DNA of 16,841 bases, taken from an uncultured Ruminococcus sp. Its GTDB lineage: Bacteria > Bacillota > Clostridia > Oscillospirales > Ruminococcaceae. The stretch is taken from contig USEH01000024.1 of NCBI GenBank assembly GCA_900553675.1, positions 1 through 16,841 of the forward strand, given 5' to 3'. Position numbers and translations under genes: made by a program. Below are positions 7,277 to 15,038 of this stretch, one piece after another; within the stretch, counting starts at the first letter, position 1, and each line of letters begins with the position of its first letter. The notes beneath the pieces are model-generated. The model was not told where the DNA came from. It was given only the letters and a program-made list of their open reading frames with translations, and did no database searches.

Positions 7277-8355
7277 TAATAACCGCCCTCCTGCTGTTTT
7301 GCAAGCTTTGCAGCCTGATCTGCGGTTGCAAGAGCGTCTATCAGCTCGTCGAGCGAGCCGTTCATAATAGCGTCGATTTTATACAGCGTCAGACCAATGC
7401 GATGGTCGCTGACTCTGCCGTCGGGGAAATTGTAGGTTCTTATCCTCTCCGAGCGGTCGCCCGTGCCTATCTGAGAGCGGCGCTCGCCGGCTATGGCTTT
7501 TTCCTGCTCCTCCTGCTTCATCTCCAAAAGGCGGGAGCAGAGTACCTTCATTGCGCGTTCCTTATTCTTCTGCTGGCTTCTTTCGTCCTGACATTCAACC
7601 ACCATTCCGGTCGGAAGGTGTGTTATGCGCACCGCTGATTCGGTTTTGTTGATATGCTGACCTCCTGCGCCGGACGAGCGGAAAACATCAATTCTGAGTT
7701 CCTTTTCGTCGATATTCAGCTCCACCTCTTCGGCTTCCGGCAGGACTGCAACTGTAGCTGTTGAGGTCTGTATTCTTCCCTGAGATTCTGTTTCCGGAAC
7801 GCGCTGAACCCTATGAACTCCGCTTTCGTATTTGAACCGCGAATACGCGCCCTCCCCCTCTACCGAGAAGGACACTTCTTTTATTCCGCCAAGCTCGGTT
7901 CTGTTGGCGTTTATTACTTCAGTTTTCCACCTTTTGGTTTCCGCATACATTGTGTACATTCTGAAAAGCGAATTTGCAAACAGCGCAGCTTCCTCTCCGC
8001 CTGCGCCGGCACGTATCTCTATGATAACGTTGCGCGAATCGTTGGGGTCCTTCGGCAGAAGCATTATTTTTATCTCCTCGGCAAGCTTTGAAACGCTTTC
8101 CTTGGCTTCGTAATACTGCTCCTGCGCCATATCCTTAAGATCCTTGTCGGTTTCGGTGCGGATGATTTCGTCAGCCTCACGCATTGCCTCCTGAGCTTTC
8201 AGATAAGCTCGGTAAGCTTCTATAATCGGGGTGAGCTGTGAATACTCCTTCATCAAATCGCGGTACAATGAATTGTTATTTACCGTTTCAGGCATCATCA
8301 GGCGCTCGTTTATTTCGTTATATCTATCGTTGAGGGCTGAAAGCTTCTCAAACAT
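7276..8355 (-). CDS. prfA: Peptide chain release factor 1
   Basis: RF1 releases finished proteins at UAA and UAG codons. The GGQ motif that triggers peptidyl-tRNA hydrolysis is at 231-233 ([17 protein letters not shown]). The stop-codon-reading PxT tripeptide is PET (187-189, in [15 protein letters not shown]), which marks RF1 rather than RF2 (SPF). The N-terminal helical domain and the [11 protein letters not shown] segment (117-127) are complete, and 359 residues is full length. prmC, the methylase for the GGQ glutamine, often follows prfA but is not here; sua5 follows directly. The start lies 15 nt after the DUF951 stop. Confidence 0.98.
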   Translation of the reverse strand: MFEKLSALNDRYNEINERLMMPETVNNNSLYRDLMKEYSQLTPIIEAYRAYLKAQEAMREADEIIRTETDKDLKDMAQEQYYEAKESVSKLAEEIKIMLLPKDPNDSRNVIIEIRAGAGGEEAALFANSLFRMYTMYAETKRWKTEVINANRTELGGIKEVSFSVEGEGAYSRFKYESGVHRVQRVPETESQGRIQTSTATVAVLPEAEEVELNIDEKELRIDVFRSSGAGGQHINKTESAVRITHLPTGMVVECQDERSQQKNKERAMKVLCSRLLEMKQEEQEKAIAGERRSQIGTGDRSERIRTYNFPDGRVSDHRIGLTLYKIDAIMNGSLDELIDALATADQAAKLAKQQEGGY

Positions 8356-8370
8356 TTTATTATCATTCCT

Positions 8371-8571
8371 TTATTCGTTATTGTTTTCCCTGTTGGCAGA
8401 GTCGATGCTTTTCACGTTCTTTTCGGCTTTCAGGCGAGGTATCATAAACTCGTGTCCGCAGCCGCTGCATCTAAGCTTAAAATCCATTCCGGAGCGCAAA
8501 ACAAGCATCTTGTTCGACCCGCACGGATGCTTTTTCTTCATTGTCAAAACATCGCCCTTGTGTATATCCAT
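8371..8571 (-). CDS. DUF951 family small Cys-containing protein (YyzM-like)
   Basis: This 66-residue protein matches the DUF951 pattern: an N-terminal GDVLTMKKKHPCGSN, then FKLRCSGCGHEFMIPR. Cys17, Cys35 and Cys38 (with nearby His15 and His40) could bind a metal such as zinc. The family is found across Firmicutes and its function is not established to my knowledge; a nucleic-acid-related role is often guessed from the fold. The start is fixed by GGAGGTG 7 nt upstream. It is the first gene of the prfA operon, 15 nt before prfA, behind a strong promoter. The last 15 residues are polar and probably disordered. Confidence 0.9.
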   Translation of the reverse strand: MDIHKGDVLTMKKKHPCGSNKMLVLRSGMDFKLRCSGCGHEFMIPRLKAEKNVKSIDSANRENNNE

Positions 8572-8633
8572 ATCGAAGCACCTCCGGTTATGTATTATTC
8601 ATACTTAGCTTTTCTCACTGCTGACAATTATTT

Positions 8634-8662
8634 ATTATAACACATTCTTTCGAGTATGGCAA
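8634..8662 (-). promoter_or_regulatory. Sigma-A promoter of the DUF951-prfA operon
   Basis: Minus strand TTGCCA (8662-8657), a 17-nt spacer and TATAAT (8639-8634) lie about 60 nt upstream of the DUF951 start. No operator-like repeat is evident, consistent with constitutive expression of housekeeping genes. Confidence 0.85.
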
Positions 8663-8684
8663 CACATAATTTCGTTTTTGCATA

Positions 8685-8715
8685 AGAAAAAAGCGCCGAA
8701 TAAGCTTCGACGCTT
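8685..8715 (-). terminator. Terminator of the small NPPTG protein gene
   Basis: A 10-bp stem with one G-U pair (8691-8700 with 8706-8715) and a 5-base loop is followed on the minus strand by TTTTTTCTT. It lies 20 nt past the stop codon of the small secreted protein gene. Confidence 0.88.
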
Positions 8716-8734
8716 TAATTCATCCTAATTTGGA

Positions 8735-8971
8735 TTAGTGCTTCTTAGAGAATGCAACAGCAGCTCCGGCAACGATCATGGGAACTACAGAAAGAACTAT
8801 ACCTGTCGGGGGGTTGGTGTCTTCAACGGGATCATCAACAGTGGGTTCCTCGTTGTTGCCATCTTCAACGGGAATGGTATCACCGTCTTCGGTGCTCTGA
8901 GCAAAAGCTGCAACAGTGAGCATTGAAAGAGCCATGACCAAAGCCAAAAGCATAGCCAATAATTTCTTCAT
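8735..8971 (-). CDS. Small acidic secreted protein with NPPTG-type sorting signal
   Basis: This is a 78-residue protein made of three parts. First is a signal peptide MKKLLAMLLALVMALS... ending near AFA-QS. Next comes a short linker of about 30 residues very rich in Asp and Glu (DGD, EDGNNEEP, DDPVEDT). Last is an NPPTG pentapeptide, a hydrophobic stretch (about 18 residues) and the positive tail SKKH. This is the layout of a sortase substrate, with NPxTG in place of LPxTG. Once processed, only about 30 acidic residues would remain linked to the wall. The start at 8971 follows a full AAGGAGGT ribosome site; the frame's longer start at 9010 lacks one and would spoil the signal peptide. It has its own terminator. 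The function is unknown; no sortase gene is present in the window. A simple membrane protein with a C-terminal anchor is the alternative. Confidence 0.85.
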   Translation of the reverse strand: MKKLLAMLLALVMALSMLTVAAFAQSTEDGDTIPVEDGNNEEPTVDDPVEDTNPPTGIVLSVVPMIVAGAAVAFSKKH

Positions 8972-9294
8972 AATAATTTTACCTCCTTGTTTTTTGCGGA
9001 AAACAGACAAATTCTTTTAACCGCTTTGCAATACTTATTATATATTAATTTGCCCGATTTTACTATTGCCAAAATATACAATGTTTCTTTAAGATATTTA
9101 TGAAAAATAAGCATTGTGCAAAAAAGCTTAAAATATTGCATTGAAATTGTAAACTTTATGTGAATTAACTAAAAGCATTTATTTAAAACTTTAACACATT
9201 AAATTATATTTGTGTTAAGAATTGCAATACAATATGCAGCACAATTTTAAATTTCAGAAAGCACATCAGGTCATCGAAAATTTTCAGAATCTAT
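8972..9294. other. AT-rich intergenic region with an 8-bp dyad
   Basis: This stretch lies between the GH30-like gene and the small secreted protein gene and is very AT-rich. It holds the ribosome site and probably the promoter of the small gene. Candidate -10 elements on the minus strand are TATAAT at 9042-9037 (with only a weak -35) and TATAAT within the dyad region, preceded at 18 nt by TTGTAT. A palindrome TTAACACA-N12-TGTGTTAA (9191-9218) could be an operator or a weak terminator for the GH30-like gene. I see no clear U-tract terminator, no RNA gene and no coding frame. Confidence 0.5.
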
Positions 9295-11181
9295 TTATTT
9301 AGATTTTTCGATTGGTTCTATATTCATGACAATAGTTGTTAATGTGTTGTTATCAAAGGAAACTGTCGTGCTGGTAAGCTTGCTGCTTTCAAAATATGTG
9401 TTTTTGGTAATATCGTCGGTATAGCTGTTGCCGTTAGGATTCTTTGTAGAGTTGAAAGTCGATGTGTAAGCCTTACCCGACTTAATTCTATAACCGTCAA
9501 CCTTAAGCTTAAGCTTTTCAGTCTTACCGGTGCTGTTCAGAATCACGGTAACAAGCTTTTTGCCGTCCGGTGAGATGAACGCCGTCACATTAGAATCGGA
9601 TATATGTGAGTTAGTTTCTATCCTCTTATATCCTTGCTTGATGAATTTTGAAAAATGCATCATAGTGTAATGATTTGCACGTCTCACGATTTTGGGACTG
9701 CCATAACTCTTATCCACCTGAATCAGACAATTTGCAGCGTCGGTAATCCATACTCCGTTCCAGTAAAGATAAGCTGAGATGTTTTCGTAGTTCAGCTCGT
9801 TTATAAGCTTGTTGGCATGGTCGATAAAGTCGTTGTTATACCACTCGGTCTGCCAAAGCTTATAATCCTTGCCGAATTTCTCGTATACCTCGGTATAGGA
9901 CGAAGGTGTGTTCACGCTTCCGTAAAGATGGTGTGCAATAAGCCCGAAGCTGTCGGGGTCTGCCTCAATAAGAGGATCTACATACTTGCTTATGACACTT
10001 TGGGTGTCAGCCATCACCTCAGCTCCGGTGAGTATCGGAGCGTCGTCTCCGAAAGCCTCTTTAAATGCTTTGTAGACGGCAATGTGCGCCTTCCAGTAAG
10101 CACAGTGATATTTGTTCTCGGTAGGTCCTAAGTAGAAAGGAATATCATTTCTGTTCTTGCCTTGCTCGTCCTTACCCACTCCCTGAAGCTCGGTTTCGTT
10201 GGAAATCGAGAAGTAATGAACAGGGATTCCGGCTTTTTTGAACAGCTTGACAGACTCAACACAGAAATCCGCAAGCTTATCATACATATACTTGCCGTTT
10301 TTGTCCTTGGCAAGAGTATAGTATGTGTGACCCTCATTATCCTTTTTGGTTAAAGCTACAAAATCGACATCTCTGTCGTACTGACCCCAGCTTGTAACCA
10401 TTACTATCGGCTCAATACCGCGCTTTACTGCGGCATCGTAATATGCCTTGTAAGCCGGATAGTTAGTATTCTCCCACACGCCTCCGTATCCTCTTACTTT
10501 GTTAAGGTCGCGGAAACGCAGGATATTGAACTCACAGTCATTAAAGATGTAATCAAAGCCTGTTTCTCTGTTATTAACAGTTGTCAGCCAGTCACCATAC
10601 CACGTATACGAAGCACCCCAGCCATCCATCGTCTGATATGTAACGGAAGGGTCAAAGTTTATGCCGGGTACGCCGGATTCAGTCCATCTTACAACAATAG
10701 AGTAAACTGTATTGCCGTTGCCTCCTACGCCAAAATTGAGTACCTTTGAAAGACTGAGATTGCTTCCGTCGTCCGCGTGCTTTTTGGATGTATATGCATT
10801 TATCAGTCCGGAAGCCGAAAAGGTTGCAACCTTTTTGCCATCGGAGCTTTTGACCTTACAATCGTCGTCCGAAGCCCATGTGTAGCTGCCATTTTGCTTA
10901 ATTGTATAGCTCTGCAAAAGAAGACTGAGATTTGCACTGCCGGAATAGGTTATTTCAATAATCGCGTCCTTCTTCTGAATTGCCTTAATGAACGATTCCA
11001 TTTCCTGTGGCTGCATATATTGGGTTATAAATGATGGATACCAGCCGTCAAGATTTTTTTCACCTCTGAAAACCGTATGAGATAATTTCGTGACGGTTTC
11101 AGCGAATACGCCGATATTCATTGCAGAAATCAGCAGTATTGCAGACAGCAGAAGACTTATAAGCCTGAGTAATTTCTTCAT
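9295..11181 (-). CDS. Secreted GH30-like glycoside hydrolase with extra N-terminal domain
   Basis: This is an extracellular glycosidase of 628 residues. A cleavable signal peptide (1-27, ending VFA-ET) is followed by a beta-rich module (about 30-168) that I cannot assign, possibly carbohydrate-binding. A TIM-barrel domain (about 175-500) follows, opening with YQTMDGWGASYTW. The likely acid/base is Glu329 in SISNETEL and the nucleophile Glu446 in LWQTEWYN, spaced as in clan A enzymes of family GH30. A C-terminal beta domain (about 515-628) closes the protein. The barrel resembles GH30 but the subfamily is unclear; xylan or galactan are candidate substrates. No dockerin, lipobox or sorting signal is visible, so it should be released. 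AGGAG lies about 9 nt before the ATG. galE ends 25 nt upstream, so the two are probably co-transcribed. Confidence 0.82.
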   Translation of the reverse strand: MKKLLRLISLLLSAILLISAMNIGVFAETVTKLSHTVFRGEKNLDGWYPSFITQYMQPQEMESFIKAIQKKDAIIEITYSGSANLSLLLQSYTIKQNGSYTWASDDDCKVKSSDGKKVATFSASGLINAYTSKKHADDGSNLSLSKVLNFGVGGNGNTVYSIVVRWTESGVPGINFDPSVTYQTMDGWGASYTWYGDWLTTVNNRETGFDYIFNDCEFNILRFRDLNKVRGYGGVWENTNYPAYKAYYDAAVKRGIEPIVMVTSWGQYDRDVDFVALTKKDNEGHTYYTLAKDKNGKYMYDKLADFCVESVKLFKKAGIPVHYFSISNETELQGVGKDEQGKNRNDIPFYLGPTENKYHCAYWKAHIAVYKAFKEAFGDDAPILTGAEVMADTQSVISKYVDPLIEADPDSFGLIAHHLYGSVNTPSSYTEVYEKFGKDYKLWQTEWYNNDFIDHANKLINELNYENISAYLYWNGVWITDAANCLIQVDKSYGSPKIVRRANHYTMMHFSKFIKQGYKRIETNSHISDSNVTAFISPDGKKLVTVILNSTGKTEKLKLKVDGYRIKSGKAYTSTFNSTKNPNGNSYTDDITKNTYFESSKLTSTTVSFDNNTLTTIVMNIEPIEKSK

Positions 11182-11206
11182 AATATATGCTCCTTTAATT
11201 ATGTCG

Positions 11207-12232
11207 TCAGCCCACCTTGTAGCCGAAGGGGTTGTTTTTCTGCCAGTTCCAAGAATCTCTGCACATATCGTCTATCCCGTATTTCGCCTTCCAGCCAAGC
11301 TCGTTGAAAGCCTTTGTTGGGTCGGAATAGTTTTCATCAACATCACCTGCACGGCGGGGACAAATTACATATTTAAGCGTTTTGCCGCACGCCTTTTCGT
11401 ATGCCTTTATTACATCCAGAACGGAATATCCTATACCCGTTCCGAGATTGTAGATCTGAACTCCGCCGGAGGACTTATCAAGCTTTTCAAGAGCCTTGAC
11501 ATGACCGTCAGCCAAGTCGCAGACGTGGATATAGTCGCGCACTCCGGTGCCGTCGTGGGTTTTATAGTCGTTGCCAAAGACGTTTACCTGCTCTCTTCTT
11601 CCTACTGCCACCTGAGCGATATACGGAACAAGGTTGTTAGGGATTCCCTGAGGATCCTCCCCTATTCTTCCGGATGGATGTGCGCCAATGGGGTTGAAGT
11701 AGCGCAGAAGCACCACCTTCCAGTCGTTGTCGGAGGTGTGAACGTCGGTGAGAACCTGCTCGATCATGCTCTTTGTCCAGCCATATGGATTTGTACAGGT
11801 GCCTTTCGGGGCATCCTCGGATATCGGGACTTTTTCAGGTGTTCCGTAAACCGTCGCGGATGAGCTGAAAATAATGTTTTTAACATTATGAGCGCGCATA
11901 ACCTTTAAAAGATTAAGGGTTCCGCCGATATTGTTTTCATAATATTCTATAGGCTTTGAGACGGATTCGCCAACCGCTTTCAGACCGGCAAAATGAATCA
12001 GTGCGGTGATATCTGGATTTTCATCAAATATTTTTTCGATAGACTTTTCGTCCATCATATCGGCTTCATAAAGCTTTACCTTTTTGCCGGTAAGCTCTTC
12101 AACTCGGCGGATCGATTCGGGGCATGAATTGGCATAGTTATCGAAAACAACAACGTCATAGCCCTTTTCCAAAAGTGCAAGCACAGTATGCGAGCCGATA
12201 TATCCGGCTCCGCCCGAAACAAGTATTGACAT
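11207..12232 (-). CDS. galE: UDP-glucose 4-epimerase
   Basis: GalE interconverts UDP-glucose and UDP-galactose in the cytoplasm, using bound NAD. It is a 341-residue short-chain dehydrogenase of the extended type, of normal length. It shows the NAD-binding GGAGYIG (7-13), the catalytic pair Tyr150 and Lys154 in NPYGWTKSM, the Ser/Thr of FSSSATVYG (122-130), and the substrate-binding [12 protein letters not shown] and [15 protein letters not shown] stretches. AGGAGA stands 8 nt before the ATG. It lies between two GH30-type genes with gaps of 33 and 25 nt, which suggests a link to galactose released from, or needed for, polysaccharide, though galE also serves general envelope synthesis. Confidence 0.96.
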   Translation of the reverse strand: MSILVSGGAGYIGSHTVLALLEKGYDVVVFDNYANSCPESIRRVEELTGKKVKLYEADMMDEKSIEKIFDENPDITALIHFAGLKAVGESVSKPIEYYENNIGGTLNLLKVMRAHNVKNIIFSSSATVYGTPEKVPISEDAPKGTCTNPYGWTKSMIEQVLTDVHTSDNDWKVVLLRYFNPIGAHPSGRIGEDPQGIPNNLVPYIAQVAVGRREQVNVFGNDYKTHDGTGVRDYIHVCDLADGHVKALEKLDKSSGGVQIYNLGTGIGYSVLDVIKAYEKACGKTLKYVICPRRAGDVDENYSDPTKAFNELGWKAKYGIDDMCRDSWNWQKNNPFGYKVG

Positions 12233-12265
12233 TTAGCATTCTCCTATCATATCTATATTTTCCGG

Positions 12266-13555
12266 TTATTCAACCGAAATAATAAACGTTGTAACGCTCT
12301 CCGGCGGCAGAACATATGCAAACCTTTCGCCGTCAAAAACGATATTTTCAGTCTCTGCAAGATTTTCCTGCATGGTTGTGGTGTACGCTTTGATATTCTT
12401 AAGCTCGCCCGCGTCGGTAAGCTTGAAATTCTGACCATAGGTTGTAAGCGAATGGTTTACCGCGACTATAACGATCTCTCCGTCGCCCTTGAATGCCGAA
12501 ACACTCACACCGCTTGCGGGATTTTCGGTAGCGCCTATTCTTATATATCCGGGACGGACGAATTTGGAGAAGTGCGCCATGCAGTAGCCGCGCTTGCTTA
12601 TGGTGCCGTCCTCCTTCATAGGACCGTAAAACCTTCTTATATACCACCAGACGTATGCCTGCATGTTGCCCTCGGTCATAGCATCGGAAATGTTTACGGC
12701 GACCTCGACAGCCTCGGGCCATGTATCGGCGTCGGACGAGCTGTTCGGAACGTAAACCTCGGTCATCCAAAGCTCCTTGCCCTCGCCCTTCTGCTCGAAC
12801 AGCGGGAAGCTCATATCCTTTTTCTGCGTGCCGTAAAAGTGGGTGCCGAAGATATCAACTTTAGATAAAGCATCTTTGTTATTGAGTATTTCGGTGTAAA
12901 ATTCCTTGCGGTACTGAAAAGCCTCCGGAGTCATAATGCGGCAGTCTATAGCGTCGGAGTAATTGAGGATGAAGTCCATGATTTCCTCGGTTGACCACCA
13001 TGTCCATTCGTCGGCGTAATCGGGCTCATTCTGAATGGATATTGCATAAAGCTCTATCCCGTTTTCTCGCATATAAGAAACGAAGTCGTTGAGATGTGCG
13101 GCGTATTCTGCGTACTTGTCGTGGCGCAGGCGTTTTGCGTTTGTGTTTCCATTGTGATTGAAGGTCTCACATATATTTGCCGGCGGATTCCACGGAGATG
13201 CAAATATCAGTGCGCCCTCCTTTTGGGCAGCTTTGGCAGTGTCAAGCTCGCGGCTCCAGTTGTTTTTATCGGGGTCTACCTGAATCCTGAGTATGGTAAA
13301 TCCAAGCTGATCCTTGCCGTTTTTGAAAGCGGTTTCGCGCTGGTCTTCGGTTAAATCGTCTATCCAGCACGGAAAGTTTATTCCACCGAAGCCCTGAATA
13401 GTCTGATGTTCCTCGGAGGCTATGACCTCAACCCAGTTTGATTCGGTTGTTCCCTTCAAATCGGGCTCATAAGGCTCAGCCTGACCGCAGGAAACAAGCG
13501 GCAGCAGCATTAAAGCGGACAGAATTACGCAGACGAATCTTTTAAACATTAACAT
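12266..13555 (-). CDS. GH30 subfamily-8-like glucuronoxylanase lipoprotein
   Basis: This 429-residue enzyme probably cleaves beta-1,4-xylan near glucuronic acid side groups. The N-terminus is a lipoprotein signal with lipobox LVSC (Cys23), so it should be anchored to the outer face of the membrane. The catalytic barrel opens with TIQGFGGINFPCWI and LGFTILRIQVDPDKNNW. Acid/base Glu177 is in SIQNEPDY and the nucleophile Glu266 in LWMTEVYVP. VWWYIRRFYGPM (302-313) carries the arginine pair where subfamily 8 xylanases hold the glucuronate carboxylate. A beta-sandwich (about 335-429) ends the protein, as usual for GH30. The start at 13555 has GAGGTGA 7 nt upstream. It begins 9 nt after the trkH stop, so it appears to be translated from the potassium-transport message. 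Overall match to the subfamily is strong; substrate is inferred. Confidence 0.92.
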   Translation of the reverse strand: MLMFKRFVCVILSALMLLPLVSCGQAEPYEPDLKGTTESNWVEVIASEEHQTIQGFGGINFPCWIDDLTEDQRETAFKNGKDQLGFTILRIQVDPDKNNWSRELDTAKAAQKEGALIFASPWNPPANICETFNHNGNTNAKRLRHDKYAEYAAHLNDFVSYMRENGIELYAISIQNEPDYADEWTWWSTEEIMDFILNYSDAIDCRIMTPEAFQYRKEFYTEILNNKDALSKVDIFGTHFYGTQKKDMSFPLFEQKGEGKELWMTEVYVPNSSSDADTWPEAVEVAVNISDAMTEGNMQAYVWWYIRRFYGPMKEDGTISKRGYCMAHFSKFVRPGYIRIGATENPASGVSVSAFKGDGEIVIVAVNHSLTTYGQNFKLTDAGELKNIKAYTTTMQENLAETENIVFDGERFAYVLPPESVTTFIISVE

Positions 13556-13564
13556 AGCGTCACC

Positions 13565-15022
13565 TCATACGTTATTATTTGTTTTCTTGACCCAAAGCGA
13601 GGGCATAATTGCGAATATCAGCGGATAAATTTCAAGTCTGCCAAGCAGCATGGATATCGAAAGCACTATTTTTGAGAACGGAGTGTAATCGGCGTAGCTT
13701 CCCATAGGACCCACTGCTCCGAAGCCGGGACCGACGTTATTAAAGCACGCCGCGACAGACGAGAACCTTGTTTCAAAATCAAACGGCTCAAAGGATATAA
13801 GCAGGAACGTAATAAAGTATATACCCATGTAAAGAGCAAAATATATTCCTACTCCGGTAAGGGTCTGATCGTCCATCTTTCTGCCGTCGAGACGGACGGA
13901 TGAAACCGAGCGCGGGTGAATCATTCGGTTGAACTCGCGGCGGACGGATTTGAATAGCATCAGCACTCTTGAAACCTTTAAGCCTCCTGCCGTAGAGCCT
14001 GCACCTCCTCCTATAAACATAAGTACAAGAAGTATCGCCTTTGAGAGAGCAGGCCACTGGTTGAAGTCTGCCGTTGAAAATCCCGCCGTTGAGAGTATAG
14101 ACATTGTCTGAAATGCTGAGGTGCGGAAGCTTTCGCCAAAGCTTGCATAAAGCGGGCGTATGTTGAATGTTATCGTAACGACAGAAAACAGGATAACTCC
14201 AAGGTATGTCCAAAGCTCGTCTGAAGAAGCAACAGCCTTAAACTTGCGCATAAGCATAAGGAAATATATATTGAAGTTAGCGGCAAACAGCACCAAAAAG
14301 ATAGTAACCACCCACTGAATATAAGGGCTGTATCCCGCAAGGCTGTCAGAATCTATTCCAAAGCCGCCGGTTCCGGCTGTTCCGAACGTATATACCGCGC
14401 TCTCAAAAAGATTCATGCCACCAGCACAGAGAAAGATTATCTGAGCTACGGTAAGTCCGATGTAGATAAGATACAGAATCTTGGCAGTCTGGCGAACCCT
14501 TGGAACAAGCTTGCCGATTACGGGTCCGGGCATTTCGGCGCGGATTATGTGGATAGAACGGTCGGCAGTGGTGGGCAGAACCGCCATTACCAGAACCAGA
14601 ACTCCCATTCCTCCCACCCAGTGGGTAAAGCTTCGCCAGAAAAGTGTTCCATGGCTCATTGCTTCAACATTTGTCACTATGGAAGCTCCTGTAGTCGTGA
14701 AGCCGCTGACAGTCTCAAAAACAGCGTCTACATATGACGGAATCTCGCCTGAAAGTGTGAACGGCAAAGCACCAATAAGCGACATCAGCACCCATGAAAG
14801 CGCGACTATAACAAAGCCTTCTTTTGAATATATGACCTTGCTCTTCGGCTTGAAGATAAGTACCATACATATGCCGATTGCCGTTGCTGCCGCAAATGTT
14901 ATCATAAAGGAAAACGCGCAGCTTTCCGCATATACGGCGCTGACAATAAGCGGCAAAAGCAGCAAAACAGCTTCCGCACATATTATCTGCCCGATAACAT
15001 AGAATACCATTTTACGATTCAT
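13565..15022 (-). CDS. trkH: Trk/Ktr potassium transporter membrane subunit
   Basis: TrkH is the ion-conducting subunit of a potassium uptake system, built from four pore repeats. The four filter segments are visible: TTTGAS (109-114), GTAGTGGFG (214-222), STAGFS (311-316) and NNVGPGFG (428-435). The gating loop region GGGAGSTAGGLK (338-349) lies in the third repeat. The 485-residue length and about ten hydrophobic segments fit TrkH. Its partner trkA ends 16 nt upstream, so the complete system is encoded by two adjacent genes. Confidence 0.95.
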   Translation of the reverse strand: MNRKMVFYVIGQIICAEAVLLLLPLIVSAVYAESCAFSFMITFAAATAIGICMVLIFKPKSKVIYSKEGFVIVALSWVLMSLIGALPFTLSGEIPSYVDAVFETVSGFTTTGASIVTNVEAMSHGTLFWRSFTHWVGGMGVLVLVMAVLPTTADRSIHIIRAEMPGPVIGKLVPRVRQTAKILYLIYIGLTVAQIIFLCAGGMNLFESAVYTFGTAGTGGFGIDSDSLAGYSPYIQWVVTIFLVLFAANFNIYFLMLMRKFKAVASSDELWTYLGVILFSVVTITFNIRPLYASFGESFRTSAFQTMSILSTAGFSTADFNQWPALSKAILLVLMFIGGGAGSTAGGLKVSRVLMLFKSVRREFNRMIHPRSVSSVRLDGRKMDDQTLTGVGIYFALYMGIYFITFLLISFEPFDFETRFSSVAACFNNVGPGFGAVGPMGSYADYTPFSKIVLSISMLLGRLEIYPLIFAIMPSLWVKKTNNNV

Positions 15023-15038
15023 AGCTTTAAGCCTCTTA

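Noticed and set aside
8974..9010. Longer N-terminus (MSVFRKKQGG) for the small NPPTG protein
   Set aside because: The AAGGAGGT ribosome site sits inside this stretch and points to the ATG at 8971, which starts a normal signal peptide.
11090..11863. 257-residue plus-strand open frame
   Set aside because: It lies antisense to galE, the end of which has all expected motifs. No ribosome site or recognisable domain supports it.
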